From Cylindrospermum stagnale PCC 7417 (GTDB lineage: Bacteria; Cyanobacteriota; Cyanobacteriia; Cyanobacteriales; Nostocaceae), in assembly GCF_000317535.1 (NCBI RefSeq), contig NC_019757.1, positions 595,001 to 659,000 of the forward strand: 64,000 nt of DNA. The letters run 5' to 3'. The translations under genes were made by a program, and so were the position numbers. The notes beneath the pieces are model-generated. The model saw only the letters and a program-made list of their open reading frames with translations. It ran no database searches and was not told the origin of the DNA. Shown in pieces: positions 39,671 to 48,686 of the stretch (the first letter of the stretch is position 1; each line of letters starts with the position of its first letter).

Positions 39671-40294
39671 ATGCCGTTTCTCAAAATTGTTTTTGTCGCT
39701 CTCGTACTGCTCGTGAACTTGGTGATTGCTCAACCTTCTTGGGCAAGCAAGGATTTCACCAAAGGGGCCGACTATGCTGAGGTAACTCAGGCACTCAATG
39801 AACTTCTACAAGCCAAGGATACGCCTGAGCAAGCTGGCTATACACCAGAGCAATTTCAGCAGCGGCTGGCACAATTGCAGTTTCAGAAAAATGTTATCGA
39901 AACTGCAAATAAGCGGGCGCAGTGCCGCAATGAAACTGGAAAGACGTTGGCTGTCTATGCCAATAAACCGAAAAAATCTCTAACTCAACTCTACTTCTTG
40001 GGGGCTGGAAAAATCACGGATGATGATTGGGATTGCGATGGCATCTACTTACCCGCAGGTTCTCAGGTAGTTCTGAGTCCGAATGCTCAACCACAAGAGC
40101 TGACTGAACCAATCGCCGTTAATTTCGTTGATGGCACACAGTCTGTTGCTAGAACTAATCCAGCAACTGGTGTGATTGAATTGAATGTTGAACCTGCCAA
40201 AGTCTTCAAGACGGGTGAGAGCAACTGGTTACTTCCCCAGTTATCTCAAGCAGATATCGATAGGCAAATTCCCACTCGTGGACTCATTGACTAA
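39671..40294 (+). CDS. Secreted hypothetical protein related by signal peptide to its neighbour
   Basis: A 207-residue protein with a signal peptide ending QPSWA-SK, nearly the same as in the 95-residue neighbour. The mature part has an alpha-helical first third (ADYAEVTQALNELLQAKDTP, FQQRLAQLQFQKNVIETANK) and a beta-rich remainder with three cysteines (CRNETGK, DWDCDG). The helical beginning is loosely like a thylakoid-lumen or periplasmic protein. I do not recognise the family. It faces the galT terminator palindrome. Confidence 0.75.
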   Translation: MPFLKIVFVALVLLVNLVIAQPSWASKDFTKGADYAEVTQALNELLQAKDTPEQAGYTPEQFQQRLAQLQFQKNVIETANKRAQCRNETGKTLAVYANKPKKSLTQLYFLGAGKITDDDWDCDGIYLPAGSQVVLSPNAQPQELTEPIAVNFVDGTQSVARTNPATGVIELNVEPAKVFKTGESNWLLPQLSQADIDRQIPTRGLID

Positions 40295-40472
40295 TCTTGG
40301 CTCTTTCCGTTTAGTTTGCCCTTGGTCGCAGCTTGCGTAACAATACACCAAGCTAGCGACCAAGTATTCTGGTCACTGTTGAACAATGGAATTGGAGATT
40401 TACGGATAATAGCAACCATCACTGTTTACGGCACACCCGCAAGTTCTTATAAGAATGTTGGCTGAAAACCCC

Positions 40473-40517
40473 GAAGTTGAAACCTAAAAACTTTTTGGGT
40501 TTTTAGGTTTCAACTTC
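40473..40517. terminator. Long perfect hairpin between the secreted-protein and galT genes
   Basis: Nineteen-base arms (beginning GAAGTTGAAACC, 40473-40491, and 40499-40517) pair perfectly around a seven-base loop. It abuts the galT stop and lies between convergent genes, so it can terminate both; it may also be a dispersed palindrome. Confidence 0.8.
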
Positions 40518-40519
40518 AA

Positions 40520-41587
40520 CTAACCTGCTCCATGTGGGCTGAAATTGATTTCAATATCCACAATCACAGCTTGTAATTCCTTTGCCTTCTCCTCTGGCAA
40601 AGTGTCGTTAGTAAACATCCCCCCAGCTAATGCGCTGCCTGTGGTTTGGTCTGCTGGATAAAACTCGGCGTGTAGATGGACTTGAGGATAAGCTTTGCCG
40701 TCAGTTGGTGCTTGAAACCAAGCCATCGAGTAAGGCAATGGACGATTGCCTAAACCGTGATATTTGAGGGTGACTGTTTTTAAGGCTTTGGCTAGTCCCT
40801 GACGTTGCTGTAGATTCAACCCAAACAGGTGACTTACTGGCTGAATGGGGGCAATCCAAACTTCATAGGGGTAACGAGCGCATACTGGCACAAAGGCGAT
40901 CGCATCTTCATCTTGATAAATAATCCGCTCTTGGGCAACAATCTCCTTTTGAATCAAATCTGCCAGCAAACTTTGGTGATGTTCCTGGTAAAACCGCCGC
41001 TGCATTTCTAACATCCGTGCGGGAACCGGTGGGATAAATGGATAAGCGTAAATTTGCCCGTAGGGTTGGTGCAAAGCCGCATCCACTTCTAAATCTTGAT
41101 TTTCAAATGGTAGCACGTACTGAATTTGCTGATTCGCTCCTAATACACGAGTGCGATCGCCCCACACTTGCAACAGCAAATCCAGGTGATCTAGTTCCAG
41201 AGAACTCAAAGAAGCGTGTTCGTTTTGAGTAAAAACTACAATTTCACAGGCTCCATTGGCAGGCACCGTTTCCACAATACACTCAGGGGGATTTTGTGCA
41301 AATAGTGTCAGCGGTGGAAACCGCTGATCAAACACTGCTATGTCATATTTGCCTGGGGGGAGTTCGGTAGAGAATGGCTTTTCTGCGGTGGGTCTGAGGG
41401 GGTGATACTTTTGATCCTGACTCGCGTAAGCCACCCATTCACCGCGCAACGGATGCCAGCGCAGATGGGGATTTGTCTGCACTGGCTGATGACAATGACT
41501 GGTGGCGATGATATTTTCGGCGATCGGCAATCTGCTGTATAAGGTCAGTTGACGGCCATCCGGCTTTAACAGCTGGTGGGAGTACAT
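40520..41587 (-). CDS. galT: Galactose-1-phosphate uridylyltransferase-like protein with altered active-site motif
   Basis: A 355-residue GalT-family (HIT superfamily) protein. The N-terminal RWHPLRGEWVAYASQDQKYHP and the late VHLHAEFYP segment fit GalT, which swaps UMP between UDP-glucose and galactose-1-phosphate in the Leloir pathway. The active-site motif, normally HPHGQ with the second His as nucleophile, here reads QPYGQ (residues 174-178), putting Tyr176 at the nucleophile position. The DNA is unambiguous at that point. Either this is a lineage-specific variant or the activity is different. No other gal genes are adjacent. Confidence 0.8.
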   Translation of the reverse strand: MYSHQLLKPDGRQLTLYSRLPIAENIIATSHCHQPVQTNPHLRWHPLRGEWVAYASQDQKYHPLRPTAEKPFSTELPPGKYDIAVFDQRFPPLTLFAQNPPECIVETVPANGACEIVVFTQNEHASLSSLELDHLDLLLQVWGDRTRVLGANQQIQYVLPFENQDLEVDAALHQPYGQIYAYPFIPPVPARMLEMQRRFYQEHHQSLLADLIQKEIVAQERIIYQDEDAIAFVPVCARYPYEVWIAPIQPVSHLFGLNLQQRQGLAKALKTVTLKYHGLGNRPLPYSMAWFQAPTDGKAYPQVHLHAEFYPADQTTGSALAGGMFTNDTLPEEKAKELQAVIVDIEINFSPHGAG

Positions 41588-42007
41588 AATCCTTCTCCTG
41601 AAAGCGTTGCCGAACCGACAATTTTAGATATGGGAGCGGGAAGAAATCTAAAATTTAAAATTGAGTGACTCTTGCCATTATGGCATACTTAGAGCTAATC
41701 TTTACAGGGTTAGTTGTCAAAAATATTAGTAAAAATTTTAGCGATCGCAATTGAAAACCCGCCTCCAAAGTATTTGTGACGCGGGTTTATGAGCTTGTTA
41801 CTGAAATTTGGACTAAACTAATGTGGTAGCAAATCTGGCTGAAACTCATCCAGCAAAATAGCCAAAAAGCGTCTTTATTCAGATAAAAAGAGAAAAATTG
41901 ATGCTTTTAGTGAGGCGGAGCATATTTATTACCAAAGTCAAAAAATCATAGAATATCATTCTGAATGAAAATTTCTTTGTTTTCACTCAGCGCTCTCTAT
42001 CTCAATT
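41588..42007. other. Intergenic region upstream of galT
   Basis: Nothing recognisable beyond a GCGATCGC HIP1 site near 41740 and AT-rich sequence. The galT promoter should be at the left end. Confidence 0.4.
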
Positions 42008-42214
42008 TTAGACGCTCAGTTTATGGTTCGATTGTTGGAGGCGGTTACCAATCCAAGTAGCACCTCTAGCTATGCACTCAGGACAAACATCGCCATATAT
42101 CTCACCTTGATCGTCACAGATAATTAATCTCGCTTCTTTCATTTGAAACTGCTGGCGACATGTTAAGCAACTTTGGGAATTTGGGAGTTTGTTACATTCA
42201 ATTTGAAATTTCAT
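42008..42214 (-). CDS. Small zinc-ribbon protein
   Basis: A 68-residue protein with two CxxC knuckles, CLTC and CPEC, separated by about 25 residues, so a small zinc ribbon. I start it at ATG 42214, where GAGGAT lies six bases upstream, and not at 42307, because the extra residues are not supported. The middle (RLIICDDQGEIYGDVCPECI) is compact, like other short cyanobacterial zinc-ribbon proteins. Function unknown; a regulatory or nucleic-acid-binding role is only a guess. Confidence 0.7.
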   Translation of the reverse strand: MKFQIECNKLPNSQSCLTCRQQFQMKEARLIICDDQGEIYGDVCPECIARGATWIGNRLQQSNHKLSV

Positions 42215-42681
42215 TCTTTTATCCTCAGACCCATCGTGCCTAATTTTTTGATAAAATAGGCTTTTGGAAAGTATTTCTAACTTAATTACATTCACCACAA
42301 TAAACATTTATTGATAGTTTATCTTCTACCAAAAGAGTGTCTTCTGAATTAAAAATTAATGTGACAAATAAACTAAAAAACCCGACCATAAGGTATAGTA
42401 GAAAACCGTTCTGGTATGTAATAGGAAGGATATTTCTACTTTCTGGTAGAAGATTTGCCACAGAGAATTTTCTAGAAAAACAGTCCCAGGGAGTAGAAAG
42501 AGATGATCTCTCAGCTAATTATTAGCTTGTAATACAATAATTACAAGTTAATCGGCTTATTTCGTCAGGAAGATTAACTCAAGAGAAAAAAAATGAATAA
42601 TGATCATAATTATTGGATAGAAAAGCTGAGGTAGCGATTACACCTGTAGGAGTTACACTCAAAATATAATTGCATTCGGCA
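42215..42681. other. Intergenic region
   Basis: A frame from 42337 to 42525 on the plus strand has no support beyond being open. A TTCTAC-N6-GTAGAA hairpin lies inside it. No gene called. Confidence 0.4.
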
Positions 42682-43413
42682 ATGCTGCAAATTGGTACAA
42701 GTGGTTGGATTTATCGGCACTGGATGGAAATATTTTATCCAGCGGTTTTGCCTAACAACCAAAAACTGTCATTTTATGCCCAGCACTTTTCAACCGTTGA
42801 GATTAACTTTTCTTTCTATCGCTTGCCAGAGCAGTCGGTTTTTACAAGTTGGCGATCTCAAACACCAGGAAATTTTATTTTTGCTGTCAAAGGTAGCCGT
42901 TACCTTACCCACATGAAGAAGTTAAAAGACCCGATTGAACCGTTATCTCGGCTGATGGAGCGAGCATCTGGGTTACAAGAAAAGCTAGGACCAATTCTTT
43001 TTCAGTTACCGCATACTTGGCAGATTAATATTCAGCGTTTAGAGCTATTTTTAGAATTACTCCCAACCTATCCACAGCAAAAATTTACATTTGAATTTCG
43101 TCATTCTAGCTGGTTAACTCCACAAGTTTACAAACTATTAGAGCGTGCAGGTGTAGCTCTGTGCCTACCTGTCAAACCAACAATACCACTAGATATTTAC
43201 CTAACTGCTGATTGGACTTATATCCGAATGCATAGTGGGCAATGGGGCACAGGTTATAGTGATGAAGAGTTAGCTATTTGGGCTGAACATATTCTCTCGT
43301 TTTTAGCCCAGAATATTGATGTATATATCCACTTTAATAATGACCCTGAAGGTCATGCTATCCGCGATGCTCAACGCCTATATGCTTTGCTAGATCATAA
43401 TGGGGAAATATAA
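42682..43413 (+). CDS. DUF72 (YecE-like) TIM-barrel protein
   Basis: A 243-residue protein of the DUF72 family, a TIM barrel of unknown activity. It has the IGTSGWIYRHW opening, FYAQHFSTVEINFSFYRLP, FAVKGSRYLTHMKKLKDP and the late VYIHFNNDPEGHAIRDA motif, all family features. I take the ATG at 42682; the open frame also extends four codons to a TTG. It stands alone, with the MITE region downstream. Confidence 0.92.
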   Translation: MLQIGTSGWIYRHWMEIFYPAVLPNNQKLSFYAQHFSTVEINFSFYRLPEQSVFTSWRSQTPGNFIFAVKGSRYLTHMKKLKDPIEPLSRLMERASGLQEKLGPILFQLPHTWQINIQRLELFLELLPTYPQQKFTFEFRHSSWLTPQVYKLLERAGVALCLPVKPTIPLDIYLTADWTYIRMHSGQWGTGYSDEELAIWAEHILSFLAQNIDVYIHFNNDPEGHAIRDAQRLYALLDHNGEI

Positions 43414-43870
43414 ATTCATTAAATATAGTTAATAGATTGCTATCAAAAATATTGGATAAAGACTGATTATTTATTATCTGTGTAAATCTCATAGTGCATC
43501 TTTAGTTTTATTTCCCTAAAATTGACTTTGGCTATTTTTTTTCTAATAATTAAGTGAAAACTTCGCACCCCTCTTAGAGGATGTTTGAAAAGTATCAAAA
43601 TTGATCGAGATCCCCCCAACCCCCCTTAAAAAGGGGGGGCAATAAACTCTTAAAGTCCCCCGTTCGGGGAGCCAGCGCGGGGAAAGGGGGTCTCCACGCC
43701 ACATGCTTCTCCCAAGGGGAGACGCTGCGCGAACAAGTCGGCGGAGCCGCCCAACGCAGTGGCTCCCCATAAGCGACTGGCGTGGATTTAGGGGGATCTA
43801 CGAGTGTTATATTTATCACAAACAACTTTTCAAACATCCTCTTAGCTAGTAAAAAGGGGTGAATTGCTGC
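43414..43870. other. Intergenic region containing the MITE
   Basis: Apart from the element at 43577-43841 nothing is visible. No coding frame here is credible, because the G/C-rich repeat content reads in all frames. Confidence 0.5.
43577..43841. mobile_element. MITE-like element with 17-18-bp perfect terminal inverted repeats
   Basis: GAGGATGTTTGAAAAGT at 43577-43593 is the exact reverse complement of 43825-43841, bounding a 265-base element without coding capacity. It is flanked on both sides by TTA (43574-43576 and 43842-43844), which would be a 3-bp target duplication of the TNA type seen with IS5-group elements; the family assignment is inferred. Inside are GATCCCCCC...GGGGGATC arms and a segment shared with 22045-22060. 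It lies between DUF72 and ispH. Confidence 0.8.
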
Positions 43871-45079
43871 TTAAACGATAGTTGCGATCGCTTTCAATAC
43901 AAAAATCTTCTCAATCACATCTTCTACTACCTTATCTGGTGTTGAAGCACCAGAAGTAATTCCTACTGTAATATTTCCAGCAGGTAACCAGTTTTCTGTA
44001 ATTACCAAGTCTCCTTTTAACTGCCGATGTTCGATAGCATTACCTGATTTAATTCGCTCAACAACATCAATATGATAGGAAGGAATGCCTCTATCAAAAG
44101 CAATCTGTTGCAATTGAGTGGTATTTGATGAATTAAAGCCCCCAATTACTACCATTAAATCTAGATTTTGTTGCACTAAATCCAAAATGGCATCTTGTCG
44201 TTCTTGGGTGGCGTCACAGATGGTGTTGAAGCTTTGGAAATGCTGATTTAATTCTGTGGGTCCATACTTCTGCATCATTGTCCGCTCAAACAGCTTGCCA
44301 ATTTGCTCAGTTTCACCTTTAAGCATGGTGGTTTGGTTAGCAATCCCCACTCTTTCTAAATCTTGATCTGGATCAAATCCAGCGGAACAAGCTTTAGGAA
44401 ATTTTGCTAAAAACTCCTCACGGTTACCACCATTGAGAATATAGTTAGCAACATATTCTGCTTCTGACAAATTCAGCACTATCAGATATTTACCAGCAAA
44501 GGAACTGGTGGCGACAGTTTCTTCGTGCTTATATTTACCGTGAATAATGGAAGTGTAATCGACTTTTTTGTGCTTTTCTACTGTATTCCAAACTTTAGAA
44601 ACCCAAGGACAAGTTGTATCCACAATTTTGCAGCCTTTATCGTGAAGAATCTGCATTTCTTGGACGCTGGCTCCAAAGGCAGGTAAGATGACGACATCGC
44701 CGGTGGTGACAACAGAAAAGTCTTTTTTATGAGCATCAACGGGGATAAATTCTACTTCCATCTCCTGCATTCGCTGATTTACAGAAGGATTGTGAATAAT
44801 TTCGTTAGTAATCCAGATGCGTTCTGAGGGGAAGTGCTGACGGGTTTCATAGGCCATAGCCACTGCACGTTCTACACCCCAGCAAAAACCAAAGGCTTGA
44901 GCTAGTCGGATGGTAACATCACCTCGTTGCAGGATGTAGTTGCGATCGCGAATTTCCTGAATCAAGTCGCTTTGATACTCAGACTGCAACTGAGTAGCGA
45001 CTTCTGCTTGATGACCAAATCCCTTACGATTGTAATTTTCTGAATGCTGGAGGCTACGCTTAAAAGCTTTTGTATCCAT
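43871..45079 (-). CDS. ispH: 4-Hydroxy-3-methylbut-2-enyl diphosphate reductase
   Basis: IspH (LytB) makes isopentenyl and dimethylallyl diphosphate in the last step of the MEP pathway, using a [4Fe-4S] cluster. I start it at ATG 45079 (402 residues, [17 protein letters not shown]), since a frame from 45091 begins with TTG. The cluster cysteines are in [19 protein letters not shown] and [11 protein letters not shown]. The extra N-terminal region is typical of cyanobacterial and plant enzymes. The MITE lies just downstream of its stop. No co-transcribed gene seen. Confidence 0.97.
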   Translation of the reverse strand: MDTKAFKRSLQHSENYNRKGFGHQAEVATQLQSEYQSDLIQEIRDRNYILQRGDVTIRLAQAFGFCWGVERAVAMAYETRQHFPSERIWITNEIIHNPSVNQRMQEMEVEFIPVDAHKKDFSVVTTGDVVILPAFGASVQEMQILHDKGCKIVDTTCPWVSKVWNTVEKHKKVDYTSIIHGKYKHEETVATSSFAGKYLIVLNLSEAEYVANYILNGGNREEFLAKFPKACSAGFDPDQDLERVGIANQTTMLKGETEQIGKLFERTMMQKYGPTELNQHFQSFNTICDATQERQDAILDLVQQNLDLMVVIGGFNSSNTTQLQQIAFDRGIPSYHIDVVERIKSGNAIEHRQLKGDLVITENWLPAGNITVGITSGASTPDKVVEDVIEKIFVLKAIATIV

Positions 45080-45150
45080 TTGGTTTGACAACTAAAATTA
45101 CTATTTCTTATTTTCTCCCCCTAAGACGCTATTTAGCGGGCAAAATCGAT

Positions 45151-46026
45151 CTAGGTGGGGAAAACTGATTCTACTTTACCCCTTCGGCTTTTCCTGAAGC
45201 TGGGGTTGAACTCCGTCTGTCCATAGATTTGCAATGCGGTACGCCAGACTATATAGCCTTGGGGACTCAGGTGCAAGCCATCGGTAGTAAATTCTTGGCG
45301 GAGATTTCCGAACTGGTTAGTGAACAGGGGATGTAAGTCAAGATATGTGACATTTTTTCTAGTAGCTATGCTTTGCAGTTGCTCATTCAACTGGCGAATC
45401 CGATTATTGGGTATAGCTAGTAATTTGGCTCGTCCTTCCCAAGTTGCTTCCTCTCCCCCATGTGGCAAAATCGACTGAATCACGATTCGTGCTTGGGGAT
45501 GCATCTTGCGTAGATAACTGATAATTCGCCGCTGATCGTCTAAGATTGCATCATCGCTCACCCCCCGAATCAGATCATTAATACCGATCATCACCAAAAT
45601 TACTTCTGGCTGGGTGCTGTCAAATAGATTTAATCTTTGCAATAGTCCATTGCTGGTTTCACCAGAAATTGCCTGATTGAGCCAATTTCTGTCTTCAGGT
45701 AATAACTTAGATGGAAACCACAAACTCAGTGAATCTCCGGCCAGTATGGTTAAGTGCTCAGGAGGCTTATCAGCTGCTACTTTGGCTTCTTGCTTCAGGA
45801 TATCTACCCATTGCTGGTAATTAAGTTTGTGACGGGTGCCTAACGCCGGTGTAGCGGCTGCGGTTGAATTATTTAGGTTGACTTGATTTGGGGATGCTGT
45901 TGTGCCAAAAAAAGCGGTCAATCTCTGCTGTTGCCAAATCAGCAGGATGACCGCCAACATAAGTATGCTGTTGGTAACCAGCGAGAAAAATCCCCAGATA
46001 GGAAAGGTTTTTGCAGGATTGGACAC
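45151..46026 (-). CDS. SGNH/GDSL family hydrolase with membrane anchor
   Basis: A 291-residue esterase/lipase-type protein. An N-terminal membrane helix (about 12-30, LVTNSILMLAVILLIWQQ) is followed by a linker and an SGNH domain: block I ILAGDSLSLWF with the catalytic Ser, block III GINDL, and block V DGLHLSPQGY with the Asp-His pair. It is probably periplasmic and anchored. The start is a GTG at 46026. Neighbouring genes do not suggest a substrate. Upstream is the second amt in the same orientation, 70 bases away. Confidence 0.88.
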   Translation of the reverse strand: MSNPAKTFPIWGFFSLVTNSILMLAVILLIWQQQRLTAFFGTTASPNQVNLNNSTAAATPALGTRHKLNYQQWVDILKQEAKVAADKPPEHLTILAGDSLSLWFPSKLLPEDRNWLNQAISGETSNGLLQRLNLFDSTQPEVILVMIGINDLIRGVSDDAILDDQRRIISYLRKMHPQARIVIQSILPHGGEEATWEGRAKLLAIPNNRIRQLNEQLQSIATRKNVTYLDLHPLFTNQFGNLRQEFTTDGLHLSPQGYIVWRTALQIYGQTEFNPSFRKSRRGKVESVFPT

Positions 46027-46095
46027 GACTAGCGAATTTTACCGATTGTTTGAATCAGATTTTAGATCGCTAGTGCTCCTAAATCCCAATATCTA

Positions 46096-47517
46096 TTAGG
46101 AAACATTAATGCGATCGCCAAACTCGGAGTTGTAACCTTCTTCCCCGTGTTCGTTGATATCCATGCCTTGGAGTTCGGCTTCCTCCTTGACTCGCAGACC
46201 GACTGTAGCATCGATAATTTTCAGAATGATCCAAGTACCAGCAGCAGCGACGATATAGGCAATGGCGATCGCAACTAGTTCAACGAGGATTTCACTGTAA
46301 TTACCACGCAACACCCCATCTTTCCCACCTGAATTGACTGCTGTCGTCGCAAAGATGGCGGTTAAAATAGCCCCCACAGTGCCGCCGACCCCATGCACAG
46401 GAAAGGTATCTAAGGCATCGTCAACTTGCAGCTTGTGCTTGAAACTCACCGCATAAAAGCACACAAAGGAGGTGATGAAACCAATTAAAATCGCTGATAG
46501 GGGTGTGACAAATCCGGCGGCTGGGGTGATGCCCACCAAACCAGCTACAGCACCTGTAGCTGCACCCACAGCGGTGGGTTTACCGCGTAAAACTCCTTCC
46601 AAAATCAGCCACATTAAAGTACCAGCAGCCGCTGCTGTATTGGTAGCAACAAAGGCTACTGTGGCTACAGTGCTTGCAGATAAGGCACTGCCAGCATTAA
46701 AGCCGAACCAACCGAACCAGAGTAAGCCAGCACCCAGCAAAATGAAGGGTACATTGTGCGGTGGACTCAGGCGATCAGGATGGGTTTTCCGAGGACCGAG
46801 GACGATCGCCGCTACGAGGGCAGAAACACCAGAACTAATATGCACGACTGTACCCCCCGCAAAGTCGAGGGCACCCAAACCGCCAGCTAAACCCAAGAAT
46901 CCACCTTTAGCCCATACCATGTGAGCTAGGGGGGTGTAGATAAAGGTTGACCACAGTAGCACAAACAAGCAATAGGCCCGGAAACTGATCCGTTCGGCGA
47001 TCGCCCCAGAAATTAAAGCCGGGGTGATAATCGCAAACATGGCTTGATAGATCATGAATGCCTGGTGCGGAATTGTCCCGGCATATGACGTTAAATCAGC
47101 ATATTTGGGATCTGTGGCAATGAGTGCATCCTCGTAAGGCATATGCGGTAGGTAGCCCTGAGTTTCTAACCCCACATTGCCAAACAACCAATCTAACCCA
47201 CCAAATATCGGGTTACCTGGTGCAAAGGAAAAGCTATAGCCCCAGAGAATCCAGGTGACTCCCACAATCGCCATGAGTACGAAGCTCATCATCAACGTGT
47301 TCAGAACGTTGCGCGATCGCACAAATCCACCATAAAAAAAGGCTAACCCTGGCGTCATCAGCAACACCAGCGCCGATGAAATCAGCATAAATGCTGTATC
47401 TCCAGTATCGGCAGCAGGCGGAGTCGCTGCTGCTGCTTGGGCAAAAGCATTGCCCGTCAGCGGTACTCCCAGCAGTAATAGGGTCAAAACCCCAATCATC
47501 ACAACTTTCTTGAACAC
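46096..47517 (-). CDS. amt: Second ammonium transporter (Amt family)
   Basis: A 473-residue ammonium transporter distinct from the one at 13.9 kb. A signal peptide (to about AFAQA, residue 28) is followed by eleven helices. The pore features are FAGGTVVHISSGVSAL with Asp and the first His, and FPVHGVGGTVGA with the second His. The C-terminal tail (EAELQGMDINEHGEEGYNSEFG) is of the type regulated by PII proteins. A GTA-N8-TAC site lies 51 bases upstream of the start. Confidence 0.95.
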   Translation of the reverse strand: MFKKVVMIGVLTLLLLGVPLTGNAFAQAAAATPPAADTGDTAFMLISSALVLLMTPGLAFFYGGFVRSRNVLNTLMMSFVLMAIVGVTWILWGYSFSFAPGNPIFGGLDWLFGNVGLETQGYLPHMPYEDALIATDPKYADLTSYAGTIPHQAFMIYQAMFAIITPALISGAIAERISFRAYCLFVLLWSTFIYTPLAHMVWAKGGFLGLAGGLGALDFAGGTVVHISSGVSALVAAIVLGPRKTHPDRLSPPHNVPFILLGAGLLWFGWFGFNAGSALSASTVATVAFVATNTAAAAGTLMWLILEGVLRGKPTAVGAATGAVAGLVGITPAAGFVTPLSAILIGFITSFVCFYAVSFKHKLQVDDALDTFPVHGVGGTVGAILTAIFATTAVNSGGKDGVLRGNYSEILVELVAIAIAYIVAAAGTWIILKIIDATVGLRVKEEAELQGMDINEHGEEGYNSEFGDRINVS

Positions 47518-48049
47518 TTGTTTTTGTCCCTAAGCACCAACAATTTTGTGCTACTTAAATAGATTCCGTAATTTTTGATACTTATTTCTGTCTTAAAAGT
47601 TACCCAAATTTATTTTTTTGGATAATATTAACAAAAATATAATCCTTATTGCAGTTGCTAACTGTTGAACAACTGTGTTGCGATGCAATAATCTCATATT
47701 TTTGTTGTAAAGATAGCATTTTGTTTAAACGCTACAAAACTTAGATTTTTATTTAATAACTTTTGTAACAAAAAACCTAGATCCTTTTCCAAGATCGGAA
47801 ATACGCCTCATTTTTATCAGTAAATAGATAAAACGATGTACTTGTTATTTTAGTTTTTTTATTCAATTAGAGAATAATACTAATAGAGTTTTTACTTAAA
47901 TATTGGCAATTTATGTAATAATTAGTGATTCCCAAAAAACCTAAATTCTAACAACAAGGATCATAGATGGGATTCGCTAAAGATTTTAATAAATATTAAT
48001 TATGAAGCACAAGTACAAGCATATTCTCAAAAATGCATCGGATAAACTT
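47518..48049. other. AT-rich region upstream of the second amt
   Basis: No gene is visible. It holds the NtcA-like site next to amt. A frame at 48002-48205 on the plus strand is not supported. Confidence 0.4.
47568..47581 (-). promoter_or_regulatory. NtcA-binding-site candidate upstream of the second amt
   Basis: GTAATTTTTGATAC fits GTA-N8-TAC exactly and, being palindromic, reads the same on the amt strand. It ends 51 bases before the ATG. I see no ideal -10 box at 22 bases, so activation distance is uncertain. Confidence 0.5.
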
Positions 48050-48166
48050 TTAATTAAGTTGTTTGTTGATAACGTACTTCTTTACAAATTTGTACGCTGC
48101 CATAGATTGAGTTCTAGGTCTTTTTTTGTGAGAAATAGGCAATTTCAGAGTCATGTATTCTTTCAT
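48050..48166 (-). CDS. Candidate small basic protein of 38 residues
   Basis: A minus-strand frame starting MKEYMTLKLPISHKKRPRTQ gives a highly basic 38-residue protein with at least ten Lys/Arg. A well-placed AAAGGAAA lies before the ATG at 48166, and an exact TATAAT lies about 30 bases upstream of the start (near 48190). No homology is recognised; a ribosomal-protein-like or nucleic-acid-binding role is only suggested by charge. It may instead be a chance frame. Confidence 0.4.
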   Translation of the reverse strand: MKEYMTLKLPISHKKRPRTQSMAAYKFVKKYVINKQLN

Positions 48167-48283
48167 ACTGGTTTCCTTTATGGTATGAATTATAATTTGA
48201 CATAACATGTAAACGTTATTTTGCTGATGCCAATATGAGAAAATCATAGTAACACACTAGATTTAAGTGAGAGTGTGTTACAT

Positions 48284-48565
48284 TTACTCTATTTCCGATT
48301 GTTGAACATCCTCAACAGGACGGGCAATTGTGAAAGAAATCGAGCGGCTAGATTGAGTTGATGAATCTAACTGGAGTGGTTCGGGTGATATTTCGCTAGT
48401 TGGATCACTGAAGTAAGAGCCAATAATTTTATCGTAGTTAGAAGCAACAGCTAAAAATGCCCCTCCCAAAATATAGATGGGCAAAGGTAGAGTAAAGCCT
48501 TCCACCCAGTCAAATAGTTCCGCCAAGGCAAACAGTACCAAAAAGCAGGCCAGCCAAACCTTCAT
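48284..48565 (-). CDS. Small hypothetical membrane protein
   Basis: A 93-residue protein with two hydrophobic segments (residues about 3-20 and 26-44, LPIYILGGAFLAVASNYD) and a polar Ser/Glu-rich tail. AAGGAGAGGGG lies a few bases before the ATG, a strong ribosome binding site. It lies downstream of the MscS gene on the same strand. No family recognised. Confidence 0.75.
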   Translation of the reverse strand: MKVWLACFLVLFALAELFDWVEGFTLPLPIYILGGAFLAVASNYDKIIGSYFSDPTSEISPEPLQLDSSTQSSRSISFTIARPVEDVQQSEIE

Positions 48566-48686
48566 GTTTTCATCCCCTCTCCTTGAAACAACTCTACTAA
48601 TAGGCTAAACAGCTTGCATGATAACGGATGTGCTACACAATCACAATCGAGAGTCAATTGTTAATTGGTAACGGGTAATGAGCTAC

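Noticed and set aside
43543-43837. Two minus-strand frames of 75 and 80 residues
   Set aside because: They lie in and across the MITE and reflect its GC-rich repeat composition.
46472-46924. 150-residue Ala/Pro/Lys-rich plus frame
   Set aside because: Complement of amt; its composition is a by-product of the amt codons.
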